This document shows positions 10,307 through 19,485 of a stretch of 64,000 nt of DNA, piece after piece. Both the position numbers and the translations under genes were made by a program. The DNA is taken from the NCBI RefSeq assembly GCF_002865645.1, contig NW_020194526.1, forward strand, positions 186,001-250,000. The letters are read 5' to 3'. Within the stretch, counting starts at the first letter, position 1. Each line of letters opens with the position of its first letter. Below the pieces are notes generated by a model, which did no database searches, was not told where the DNA came from, and was given only the letters and a program-made list of their open reading frames with translations. The DNA comes from Hyaloscypha bicolor E (taxonomy: Eukaryota; Ascomycota; Leotiomycetes; Helotiales; Hyaloscyphaceae).

Positions 10307-10859
10307 TCAGGTGCAGCGATCTGGTATCTGAATTTTACGACTCTGCGCACTCGAGTGCGTGATTCAGCGACTCACGAAATGCCACCGTCATAAGCATTTC
10401 GTGCACTGTGGCTGGGGCAGATCTATTTGGGGAGGTGTCAGAAGGACAGATCACACTCAGAGGAGACGGAACTGAAATGAAGATCGCAATCACACAGCCC
10501 TTGATTCCTGGTGGGAGAATGGAGATGAGGGAAGAAGGCATAAACGGAAAGAAGGAAGAGTACTATGTTAGGTTTGACATGATTGAGGATGTACAGGAGA
10601 CTACGGAAGGGGAGATCTTGACTTGTCTTGATATACTGAAGGATAAGAAAGGTTACATGGTAATTTTGTGAGTGGGTTGGTTTTGAGGCAGTTGCTGGGG
10701 AATGGTTGGGTGTGAAAGAGGGCTGGATTCTCGACTATGAAAATTGAACACTTCGCGGGTAGCAAGATGAGTGAAGTTACCATTATTTGGCCAGCCCTTC
10801 AACTCCGTACAACAGATTTAGGAAGCTGTGCAAAAGGGGGAGGCTCGCTTCTCGCTTAA
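10285..10859 (+). pseudogene. HET-type protein, decayed C-terminal part (plus strand)
   Basis: Three plus-strand segments in different frames line up with the usual order of HET-protein C-termini: CWSWASRSGAAIWYLNF (from about 10285; families have PSWSWAS-G), then FGEVSEGQITLRG in the frame 10408-10671, then LVLRQLLGNGW, an in-frame TGA, KRAGFSTMKIEHF and SEVTII to a stop at 10857-10859. At least two frameshifts and one internal stop are needed, and the HET domain itself is missing, so this is a broken remnant. HET proteins trigger programmed cell death on non-self fusion. This copy can no longer do so. Confidence 0.55.
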
Positions 10860-11400
10860 CCCAAACGCGAGGTATGCTCTACTTTACCTTTTTAAGAGCT
10901 CTTCTTGATGACTCATGGGTATAAATGCTGTTGTAAGGGACTGTAGATACTTTAGAAAAAGAAAGGGACAGACAAGCCTAGCTTGAAAACGTCTTAGAAC
11001 ATGTAATTATTCTTGAATTCGTATCTCCCCGTTGTTACACGAATGGTTAGGCTAAATGCATTTGTCCGATCAGGGACATGTGGTCCCACCAGGACTTGTG
11101 AGTCAGAAGATATCGTCAAATCTGACTACCCTCAACCCTCCGTCCTTATGCATATATTCGCACTTCTCTTAACCACCTTCGATCAAGGAAGACAGGAAAA
11201 TCAACGAAGTTGGGAAATATTGAATCAGGTTCCCACGCCAAGGTCGGTGACATCGGCCTGGGCCTATCTACGTTCCATTACCAGCTTATACCTCACAGAT
11301 CTCAGATCTGGATCCCAATAGCAGAGAAACTAACTTCGCGAGTCAACTTAAAGCACCCGGATTCGCTGTATATTCTATAGTTCTATAACTCTTACCCATC
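10860..11400. other. Intergenic region upstream of the S66 peptidase
   Basis: No recognised gene. An open frame at 11013-11321 has no family resemblance and probably reflects chance. The ATG at 11401 is preceded by CTCTTACCCATC, a pyrimidine-rich leader end. No strong TATA box is apparent. Confidence 0.45.
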
Positions 11401-12486
11401 ATGGCTCCTCACGACGATCTAGGTATTCTACCGCCTGCCCTCAAGCCGGGCGATACAATCGCTCTCCTTTCCCCTTCCTCCCGCCTCAATGACATCTTTC
11501 CTCTTAGATTATTGCGCGCCACTACCGCTCTAGAGTCCCTAGGCTTCGCCGTCAAAACAATCTACACCCCAATCTCATCAGCGGCCTCTCATCACCAACA
11601 AATCCAGCACCGAGTCGCAGAATTGCACTCCGCCTTCTCTAATCCTCAAGTGACAGCAATAATGTGTACCATAGGCGGGCTCTCATGCAACGAATTATTG
11701 CCGTTTATTGATTGGGAATTAATTGGAAAGAACCCGAAGATCTTCGTCGGATACTCTGATATCACATTACTGCATCTAGCGATTGCTAAAATGACCGGTC
11801 TGCGAACGTTCTACGGGCCCGCAGCAATCACCCAATTCGGAGAATTCCCTAAACCGTTAGATTTTACAGTCCGGCATTTCTTGCATGTCTTGATGCCTAG
11901 GATTGAGAATAAAGTCGGGAATATGCCAACAAGCTCCCACTTCACCGACGAATTCGGCGACTGGGGAAACGAATCTTCAAGCCCGAAAGCTCGCACCCTA
12001 CAATCAAACACCGGCTGGAAATGGTTGAGGAAAGGGAAATCTGAAGGAAGAATGACGGGTGGTTGTCTACCGAGTTTGCTGCAATTGGCTGGGACGAAGT
12101 GCTGGCCTGAGATGGAGGGGAAGATTCTTCTGTTGGAGAATCCCGAAGGGGAGAGACCGGATGGACCGTTGCCGATGGAAAAGACGAGGTCGTTGATGGG
12201 GGATTTGGGGAATTTGGGTGTGTTTGAGCAGATTGTTGGATTGGTGATTGGGAGACCGACTGGGTATGCTGGAGAGGAGTTGAGACGTTATGAGAAGATG
12301 GTGCTTGATATGTGTTCTGGTATGGCGCTGGAGGGTGTGAAGAAGGGGGAGGAAAGGGGATTTCCGGTTTTGGCAGGCGTCGATGTTGGGCATACGGATC
12401 CGTTGTTGACGGTTCCGTTAGGGGCGTTGATGAGGTTGGATTCTGGGCGGAATTTGTGGGAGATTTTGGAGCCTGGAGTGATGTAA
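11401..12486 (+). CDS. Peptidase family S66 (LD-carboxypeptidase / MccF-like)
   Basis: A single-exon gene of 361 aa, full length for the family. The N-terminal domain starts PPALKPGDTIALLSPSS. The nucleophile elbow is VGYSD with Ser119, and the other two catalytic positions are LLLENPEG (Glu246) and DVGHTDP (His331), so the Ser-Glu-His triad is complete. TIGG near residues 90-93 and YGP near 138-140 also fit. Bacterial members cut LD-peptide bonds of murein or inactivate peptide-nucleotide antibiotics (MccF). Fungi lack murein, so a role in trimming or detoxifying a peptide-like metabolite is a reasonable inference, not shown here. No signal peptide is seen, so the protein is probably cytosolic. 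Intact, with normal composition. Confidence 0.9.
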   Translation: MAPHDDLGILPPALKPGDTIALLSPSSRLNDIFPLRLLRATTALESLGFAVKTIYTPISSAASHHQQIQHRVAELHSAFSNPQVTAIMCTIGGLSCNELLPFIDWELIGKNPKIFVGYSDITLLHLAIAKMTGLRTFYGPAAITQFGEFPKPLDFTVRHFLHVLMPRIENKVGNMPTSSHFTDEFGDWGNESSSPKARTLQSNTGWKWLRKGKSEGRMTGGCLPSLLQLAGTKCWPEMEGKILLLENPEGERPDGPLPMEKTRSLMGDLGNLGVFEQIVGLVIGRPTGYAGEELRRYEKMVLDMCSGMALEGVKKGEERGFPVLAGVDVGHTDPLLTVPLGALMRLDSGRNLWEILEPGVM

Positions 12487-12603
12487 TGAGGAGTGATGAA
12501 TTTGTGTGAGGGTTTAGGATTTGATGGCTCCAGTCCCTCTCATACGGCCGTCCTATTTTGATATCAGCTGAGCGCCTTTCTGCAGTCTAGTTTGGAAAAA
12601 AGT

Positions 12604-13320
12604 TAAAACGACATCCCCCGGGTGTCGATTAGGGGCCACTAACTTACTAACCCAAAGTAGAGGCGCTCGGACGGGAATACCAAAAAAATAGCTTTCTCTT
12701 TAAATTTAAATTACTTAATAAGGAATTAATAAAACTTAATACATTCTTTATTTTATTACAGGGCTAACTAAGTGCTATATAAATATATTAATTAATAGTA
12801 ATTCTTTAAATTAAAAGATTAAATAGTTTTATTAATTTAAAAGTAATTTTAAATACGCCTAGAAATTTAGGAAGCTTAAAAACTAGAACTTAATTAATTA
12901 ATATATAAACTTCTTTAAATTAAAAATACATTATAAGAAATCTTTTTATTATAAGTTAAAACGCATATAATTATATTACCTTATTCTTATTATTAAAAAT
13001 TTTTAACTTTGGATCTTAAAAGAACTTAATTTACTAATTACAAGTCGTTAATATTTTGGCTCTTAATTAATATCTGGGGAATATTATTTTAGCTTTTTCT
13101 TTTAATTTAAATATTTATATAAATATAATTTTACTATTTTAAGGTTTATATAAATTTCTTAAAGCTATTAAACTTTAGTATAACTTCTTCTTAATATAGC
13201 ATTACTATAAAATAATCTAATAATAGTTAATAGATATAAGAGCTATTTCGTTATTATTAATAAATATATTATTAGTATAATAAGTATGTTCGTACCTTAT
13301 CCCTCGATAATTCCCGAACC
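12604..13320. repeat. Dispersed repeat, copy A (RIP-eroded)
   Basis: This copy begins TAAAACGACA with a near-palindrome (CGACATCCC/GGGTGTCG, 12609-12627), followed by GATTAGGGGC, ACTAAC and GTAGAGGCGCTCGGAC, then several hundred bases of AT-rich sequence. The same series of blocks in the same order and orientation recurs at 17804. The AT-rich bodies can also be aligned by eye, for example around the AATTAATTAATATATAAA block at about 12893 and 18138. The 3' limit near 13320 is approximate. The class of element is unknown. Confidence 0.7.
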
Positions 13321-13635
13321 TTAGGGAACAAACTTTAGTATATACTATATTCTATGTCGCGACGTGAGTTATGAGTTGAGTACCGGCCCCTCAAATGGAA
13401 TTAAGGCATTGATGCCTCAAACTGGCTTTTGCCACCACTACCATCACGTTCGACGTTTTATTTCGCTGGCTCCGTTACAGTCTCTGCCTGATGCGAATCC
13501 CCTACCACCGTCGCCAGCTCGTAATCCTCCATTACCTCTGTCTGCCTCTGCATATGTCCTCATATTATCGCTCATAGAAGTCGTGGGACCGACTATCAAT
13601 TCCGAGTTTTCTTTTGCATGATACGGCGATGGTAA
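13321..13635. other. Gene-free stretch between repeat A and MITE
   Basis: Normal composition. A frame at 13364-13621 is open but shows no recognisable domain. Nothing else is visible. Confidence 0.4.
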
Positions 13636-13876
13636 TAGAAGGGTTCACCAGCCAAACGCCCAAACCACTCAACCACCCACTTGTACCCCTGTCGGAACAC
13701 CAAAAATTTATGGATTTTTCAAAGTGCTTAGAAAATTCTCAAAACTTCTCAGGATATGGAAAATGCCCCAAAAAGTTCGGTTCTAACGTTAATTTTTCGA
13801 AATTGGAGTGCTGTCGTGGCCAAATTCAGGTTTGAGCGGTTGAGTGGGGTGGGCATTTGGCTGGTGAACCCTTCTA
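13636..13876. mobile_element. Short MITE with TA duplication, Tc1/mariner-type
   Basis: The ends are TAGAAGGGTTCACCAGCC and its reverse complement. The inverted repeats pair over about 37 bases with only a few mismatches (13638-13674 against 13838-13874). Each repeat is bounded by TA, the insertion site of Tc1/mariner elements. The whole is about 241 bp, non-coding, with AT-richer sequence in the middle. A non-autonomous Tc1/mariner derivative is the simplest reading. The superfamily rests only on the TA duplication. Confidence 0.7.
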
Positions 13877-14350
13877 CCCGCGAGTGCAGAACTTTGGAAA
13901 TGGCGATCGCTACCATTATTAACCATAGCTATCCAATCCCCATGAAACAAAGGCACCGCAAACGAACAGCCCGGTCGAATCTATTTTCCCCAAACGCCAT
14001 GAAATTTGATCGGGTTGAAGTCGCCCCGATAGGCTCCTTAAACAAGGGTGGCAATTCGTCCTATATCGGCCAGTCGGCACCCCCGTCGTCTCGGCGGACG
14101 GCGTCAACACGGCGCAACTCCATCCACATGACGACTCGAGCTGAGGCGTCAACGCCGAGGTTGGCTGCCCCCCCTCCTTCTGTGACAAACTCGTCATCCC
14201 GGAATTACAGCCAATTCCTTTTCTATATCAATGCAGTGCAGTCTGAATTAGCTGCAGTCTCTGTCCACGGTTGCAGCCAGAAGACCGAGTTCTGCAAGCC
14301 CTCCATTGACCTAGCCGCAACGACCGTTTTTTATTATTAGCCCTTTCATC
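13877..14350. other. Upstream region of the P450 gene
   Basis: No gene recognised. Long overlapping open frames run across here and into the MITE on both strands, which argues that they are chance. The P450 promoter and leader presumably lie here. The last bases before the ATG (CCCTTTCATC) are pyrimidine-rich. Confidence 0.45.
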
Positions 14351-15957
14351 ATGTCGATGCCAATACTTGTGGCTCTGGGTGCTTTTGCCCTCCTCTTTCT
14401 CAGATTTTTGTTCACATTTGTCCAAAACCATCGCTTTGCCAAAGCGCATGGCTGTCAAGAGGCACGGCAACAGCCACAGTTCGAGCGCATCATCGGCTAC
14501 GATAGCTTCAAACGTCAGGTCGCAATGTCCAAAGCCAAGCAGATCCTTCCAGATGGATTCCAACGTTTCGAGGACGTGGGCGACACCTTTTCCCTCGTTT
14601 CGATGGGCAGGAAGTTCTGGTTCACGAGAGAGCCAGAGAACGTCAAGGCAGTTCTTGCCACCAACTTCAAGGACTTCGGGATTGGGCGGAGATTCAGGGC
14701 CATGGGACCATTGTTGGGACAAGGAATATTTACCAGTGATGGTGCGCTCTGGGAACATTCGCGTGTAAGGGCCGTTGTCACAGGAGGAATGAGAGGATAC
14801 TCACTACCTATAGGCCCTTGTACGTCCCAGCTTTACCAAAAGCCAAGTAGCGGACCTCGATACATTCGAGACGCATATCCAGCGTTTTATCGAGAAGATC
14901 CCTCACGATTACTCGACCATCGATCTTCAAGCTCTGTTCTTCCAGCTAACACTGGACAGCGCCACTGAGTTTCTCTTTGGAGAGTCCGTGGATGTTCTAC
15001 GTAGCCCGCCAGGATCCGAGCAGCAGCTTTTCGGCCTTTCTTTTGACTACGCACAGAAGGAGGTTACGCAACGAACGAGACTTGGACCCTTCGTCTGGTT
15101 TTATCGAAATAAAGAATTCGATATTGCCTGTAAGCGGGTACATAACTTCGTGGACAAATTCGTTGCGAGAGCACTTGAATATCGACGTGCTCATCGGGCT
15201 GGCGAAACCACGAGTAACGAGAAAGAGAAGGGGAAGTATATCTTTGCGAATGAATTGGCTCTAGCCACCGACGATCCCATGCAAATTCGCGGCGAGTTAT
15301 TGAATATCCTGCTTGCAGGTAGAGATACAACTGCGGGCCTGCTTAGCAACACATTCTTTGTTCTGGCACGTCGACCAGATATCTGGGCCAAACTCCAGAA
15401 CGAAGTCGACCGGTTAGAAGGAAAGCGGCCGGGTTATGAGACATTACGGAGCATGAAGTATCTGAAGTTTGTTTTGAATGAATGTAAGTCTCGGCTCAAA
15501 CTCTGTTCAGCTTGGAATCCAGCTCACATCAATTGAAGCACTCCGCCTGTACCCATCAGTTCCAGGCAATTCACGATTCGCCAATAAAGCCACCACGATT
15601 CCAGTCGGTGGTGGCCCAGATGGCAAATCACCAATCTTCATTCCCAAAGGTGGAACTGTCGCGTATTCAACCTACTCAATGCATCGCCGCAAGGACCTTT
15701 ATGGTGAGGATGCAGAGGAATATAACCCCGACCGCTGGGAGATTTTGCGTGTAGGATGGGAATATCTGCCATTCAATGGAGGACCAAGAATTTGTGTCGG
15801 ACAGCAATTCGCCTTAACGGAGGCCGGCTATACGATTGTGAGATTGCTGCAAAAGTTCGAGAAGATTGAGAGCAGAGATCCGACGCCCTGGTTAGAAAAC
15901 CTGCATCTTACTTTGAGTTCAGGAAACGGTGTACAAGTCGCGTTATTTGCTCGATGA
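14351..15957 (+). CDS. Cytochrome P450, CYP52/CYP539-like
   Basis: Three exons, 14351-14764, 14814-15483 and 15539-15957, separated by introns of 49 and 55 nt (GTAAGG and GTAAGT donors), give 500 aa. An N-terminal hydrophobic helix (residues about 5-24) anchors it in the ER membrane. The I-helix oxygen-binding motif is AGRDTT (306-311), the K-helix ExxR is ESLR (361-364, spanning intron 2), a NPDRWE segment follows, and the haem loop is [10 protein letters not shown] with Cys447 as the iron ligand. The [17 protein letters not shown] block and WEYLPFNGG are typical of the CYP52-related fungal families, which hydroxylate alkanes and fatty acids at or near the terminus. The substrate here is inferred from family only. 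It is convergent with the FAD monooxygenase. No defect is seen. Confidence 0.9.
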
Positions 15958-16175
15958 TAATATTAATCTTAGGCTGTGTCCTTGACGGCTGGCGCCAAGG
16001 CTTCGCTGCTAAATGTTGCAGACTAGCTCAGATGTCTAGCAATTCCATGGTTCCTATGATGTTCAAAACTCACGAAGTTACATGAAACAAAACATAAAAC
16101 ATATGTAGAAGAGGCTCTCCATAAATTTTTATTACATATATAACGCTATCAAAGCTACTTTCTTGTACTCCACTA
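15958..16175. other. Convergent intergenic spacer
   Basis: 218 bases hold the 3' ends of the P450 (plus) and the FAD monooxygenase (minus). It is AT-rich near 16110-16160. No defined terminator is recognisable. Confidence 0.5.
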
Positions 16176-17602
16176 CTAATTCAATGTATCACTCGCTTTG
16201 ATCTTGTAATCCTTCGTGAAATCGTGCTCAATGCTCGAGGCTTTCTGTGATTCTGTTAGCAATATTCGACTGTTCTGATCCCGCACTCGTACCAGCAAGA
16301 ACTTCTTCCTTGCTTCATCATCCCCTTCCAACTCCTTTAAAATCCCAAAGAATTTATCAGTTTCCACAACCGTCATAGGATCGCTTTTAGCCACCCTCTC
16401 GAGATTCTTGACACTCCTCTTATCAATATACCTCAGAAAGATATCCCTTCTTACGTCGGCATATCTATCCAGGATTTCTTCTCCAGTCTCACCTCTATAC
16501 AGCCCAATCAAGCAGTCTGCCAGACCACCAACGTCGAGGGCAGCCGTCATGCATCCATAGCCGCCCATCGGATTGCAAACATGTGCCGCATCTGCAGCCA
16601 AAAGAATTCGACCGACTCGCATTTTCTCAACACAGCGATTGTGGATCTTATACATATTCGTCTGTTCGATTCGGTACTCCCCGGGTTTGGGGTGACCAGG
16701 AAATATCTTCTCGAAATGCCAGGCTCGACGCTCGAGATACTCTTCATCAGTCAAGCCACCCACATCACCGTACGTGACCCTCCAAAGGCCTCCCTTGCCA
16801 CGTTTGGCAACTAAGCCCCAGTGATCGGGATCAACCATATAATTTCCCCCATCCCATCCATGCTTTTCGAATCCTTCGTAGAAGACCTGCAATTTGTCAA
16901 CAGAAAGAATATTTGGACTACGAACGGGGAAGCTCACATTTTGAACAATGAACTGATAGTCAAATGTCTGACCTGGCCATTCTCGCCCGAACAAAGATCG
17001 TCTGACCGCGCTTGTCGCCCCATCACAGCCCACCACATAGTCGGCTTTAAATCTCGTCTTCTCCTTGCCGTCTCCCGTTTCAACATCAGCCCAAGCCTTG
17101 CCGTCATCCTGGCCAACTTCAACAACCTGATGATCAAATTTAACTTCTATCAAACCCTTCCCCTTCTCAATACAATGCCGATACATAATCTCAATGATTT
17201 CTGCCAGTTGCAAGATCGTCATGCGGTCAGGATGGTCCTTAATACACGACATATCAATGCTGGTAAGCTTCTGGCCATCCGATACTCGGCGCCAGCAGAT
17301 CGTGGGAAATGTCGCGATGGATGCCGCGCGGATGTCGTCGAGAATTCCGGCTCGCCGGAAGACCCGCGTTGCGGGAACGCCATATTGCGTTGCTCGGAGT
17401 CGGGTGTCCAGATACGGGTACGCTTCTAGGACGACCGAGGGGATGTTCTGCTGTGACAAGAGAAGAGCGAGAAGTAATCCCGATGGGCCGGCTCCTACGA
17501 TGAGGACCTTGTGCTTTGAGTCAGCTTTTTTGATCTGCTGAAGGAGATCTAGATGGAGCATACCTTTTCAAAAGCAGGTTTCGGTGGAGATTTTGAGCCC
17601 AT
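16176..17602 (-). CDS. FAD-dependent monooxygenase (PHBH/UbiH-like, FAD_binding_3)
   Basis: The obvious ATG at 17561 gives 461 aa, but a better model starts at ATG 17602. Exon 1 (17602-17564) encodes MGSKSPPKPAFEK, a 50-nt intron (17563-17514) runs from GTATGC to GCTGACTCAAAG, and exon 2 (17513-16176) starts HKVLIVGAGPSG. The result is 458 aa. Domains in order: GxGxxG dinucleotide fold (GAGPSG, residues 20-25), the VVGCDGATSAVR motif (DG at 177-178) and LLAADAAHVCNPMGG, which contacts the FAD ribityl/phosphate (the usual GD is AD here). The family hydroxylates aromatic or polyketide substrates using NAD(P)H and O2. The protein is soluble. The substrate is unknown. Proximity to the P450 suggests a shared pathway but does not prove it. 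Confidence 0.88.
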
Positions 17603-17803
17603 TTTGAGATGGTATCCTAAAACCTCAGAATACTAGGTGGTGTTTCTCCCGATGTAATTAAACCTGGCTCATACTCACACTTCCTTTATGTTTGTTATTT
17701 CGCGCCAATCCTTACCTCCCTCTGCATGCGGGCCAAGCCGCCGCGCACGTGACCCTTCGTTGCTTTGCTCACCATCGCCCTCACCCACTGTTCAGGGAAT
17801 ACG

Positions 17804-19000
17804 TAAAACGACACCCCGAGGGGTGTCGATTAGGGGCTACTAACCTAAAGTAGAGGCGCTCGGACAAGAATACCAAAAATCTAACTTTCTCTTTAAAATA
17901 ATTTTTTATAAGGAATTAATAAAAGTTAATACTTTCTTTTCTTTTATAGTACTAATTAAGAACTATTTAAATATAAGCTTTTTATAAAATATAAATTAGT
18001 AATAGTTTTTTCAAATTTAAAAGATTATAAAATAAATTTTTTATAATTTATAAATAAACTTAAAAAAGTTTAAATATTTAAAAAATAAGTTTTTAAATAA
18101 GATATAAAAGCCTTATAAAGCCTAAAAGCTAGAATTTAATTAATTAATATATAAATGCCTTTAAATTGAATTTTTATTTTAAGAAATGTTTTTATTATAA
18201 ATTAAGAAATATATAATTATATTATAAGTCTTATAAAATACTAGCTTATATTTCTATTAAAAAACTAACTTAAAGTCTCTAAATATCCTAACTTTTAATT
18301 AATATTCTAATTAATACTTATAAGAATATTATTTTATATATTTTTATTATTTATATATAGTCTTTATTATATTACTTCTTTTTATATAGCTTCTTTTTAT
18401 ATAGCTTTAATAACTCGAAATATTTATTTATTCTTTATATATTTTTAAAACAAGCTAAATTTTAATAATAAAAGCACGCGCCTTTTTTAATATATATTTT
18501 AATATAAGCAAGATTACTTTTCAATTTTTTTAATTATATATTTAAATATATTAAAATAAATAATTATTCTTTTTTATTACTTATTATATTCGAATACTAA
18601 CTTGAAATAAAGTAAAATATTTTAACTTAATTTTAAAACCATAATTCTTTTTTATTCTTTTAAAGATTTATTATATTATTTATTATTTTTTAAAAATAAG
18701 TTATAAAAAGATTTATATTTATTTTAAAGTATTAATATACTAGTATTAAATATTATAATAATAGTATTTAGGGCTTAAAAAGCAAAATAAAAGATCTTTT
18801 ATAAAAAACGATTTAAAGCTAAAGAAAAGAAAACTAAAATATAAAAAATTACAAGAATATAAATATGTTCTTTATAATATATTAGCTTATAAGGAGATTA
18901 GTATTCTAAATATCTTTATATATATTTCAAGTATATTTCCTTAATAATATAAATATATTATATATATAATTATATAACTTAAAAATAATTAAAGGCAATA
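17804..19000. repeat. Dispersed repeat, copy B, at the edge of the AT-rich compartment
   Basis: Begins TAAAACGACA with a perfect 9-bp-arm palindrome (CGACACCCC GA GGGGTGTCG, 17809-17828). The same conserved head as copy A follows (GATTAGGGGC, ACTAAC, GTAGAGGCGCTCGGAC, GAATACCAAAA), then very AT-rich sequence. Similarity to copy A is traceable to about 18230. The rest, to the LTR element at 19009, is AT-rich DNA of unclear origin. Confidence 0.65.
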
Positions 19001-19008
19001 AATGTGAT

Positions 19009-19233
19009 TATAACGGCAGGAATAAAATAATGGAATAAGGCACAAAGATTAATAATTCCAATGTCTTGAGAATTTAAAGCTAAGGAGAGAAAGAGTGAGG
19101 TGTGGCAGTGGATAAGTAGGTATGGCCAAGACCGCTAAAACGCCGAGCTTTGGAAGCGAGCTTGGTTTGAACCATAGCTTGGAACCTTAGCTAAAACCAT
19201 ATCTATATTAACCATATAATACTAGCCGTCATA
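19009..19233 (-). repeat. Left LTR of gag/piggyBac element
   Basis: About 225 bp, matching 22553-22796 in direct orientation. A shared core contains GAATTTAAAGCTAAGG and TTTGGAAGCGAGCTTG. Adjacent inside is the C-run that serves as polypurine tract on the minus strand. Confidence 0.75.
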
Positions 19234-19382
19234 TTATTCCCCCCCTCCAAAAAGCTCGACCCGAGTGCCAGAATCCAAGAGAGTACAGGAAAATAAAGGG
19301 AAAGCTAAAGCGAGTATAGTAAAATTAGTAGGATAAAGGGAAAGGACCCTATTTCCAATCGCTAGCCGCAAAATCAGCCCTC

Positions 19383-19412
19383 TATCCGTTCCGCTGCCGC
19401 CAGGGACGAATT
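19383..19412. repeat. 30-bp inverted repeat, left copy
   Basis: TATCCGTTCCGCTGCCGCCA and ten further bases form a perfect inverted match to 21388-21417. GC-rich in an otherwise moderately AT-rich element. It may be the terminal or subterminal repeat of the piggyBac unit. No TTAA target site sits directly outside it. Confidence 0.7.
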
Positions 19413-19485
19413 GGTCCGTGCACACTTGTTTTCGCTTAATTCTGGCCAATCAGAGGGCTGGATTTCCCCCTCAATTACTTTAATT

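Noticed and set aside
11013..11321. 102-codon plus-strand open frame upstream of the S66 gene
   Set aside because: Not recognisable; composition and position fit a promoter region.
13756..14340. 194-codon plus-strand open frame upstream of the P450
   Set aside because: Runs through the MITE end and through a region also open on the minus strand; no domain.
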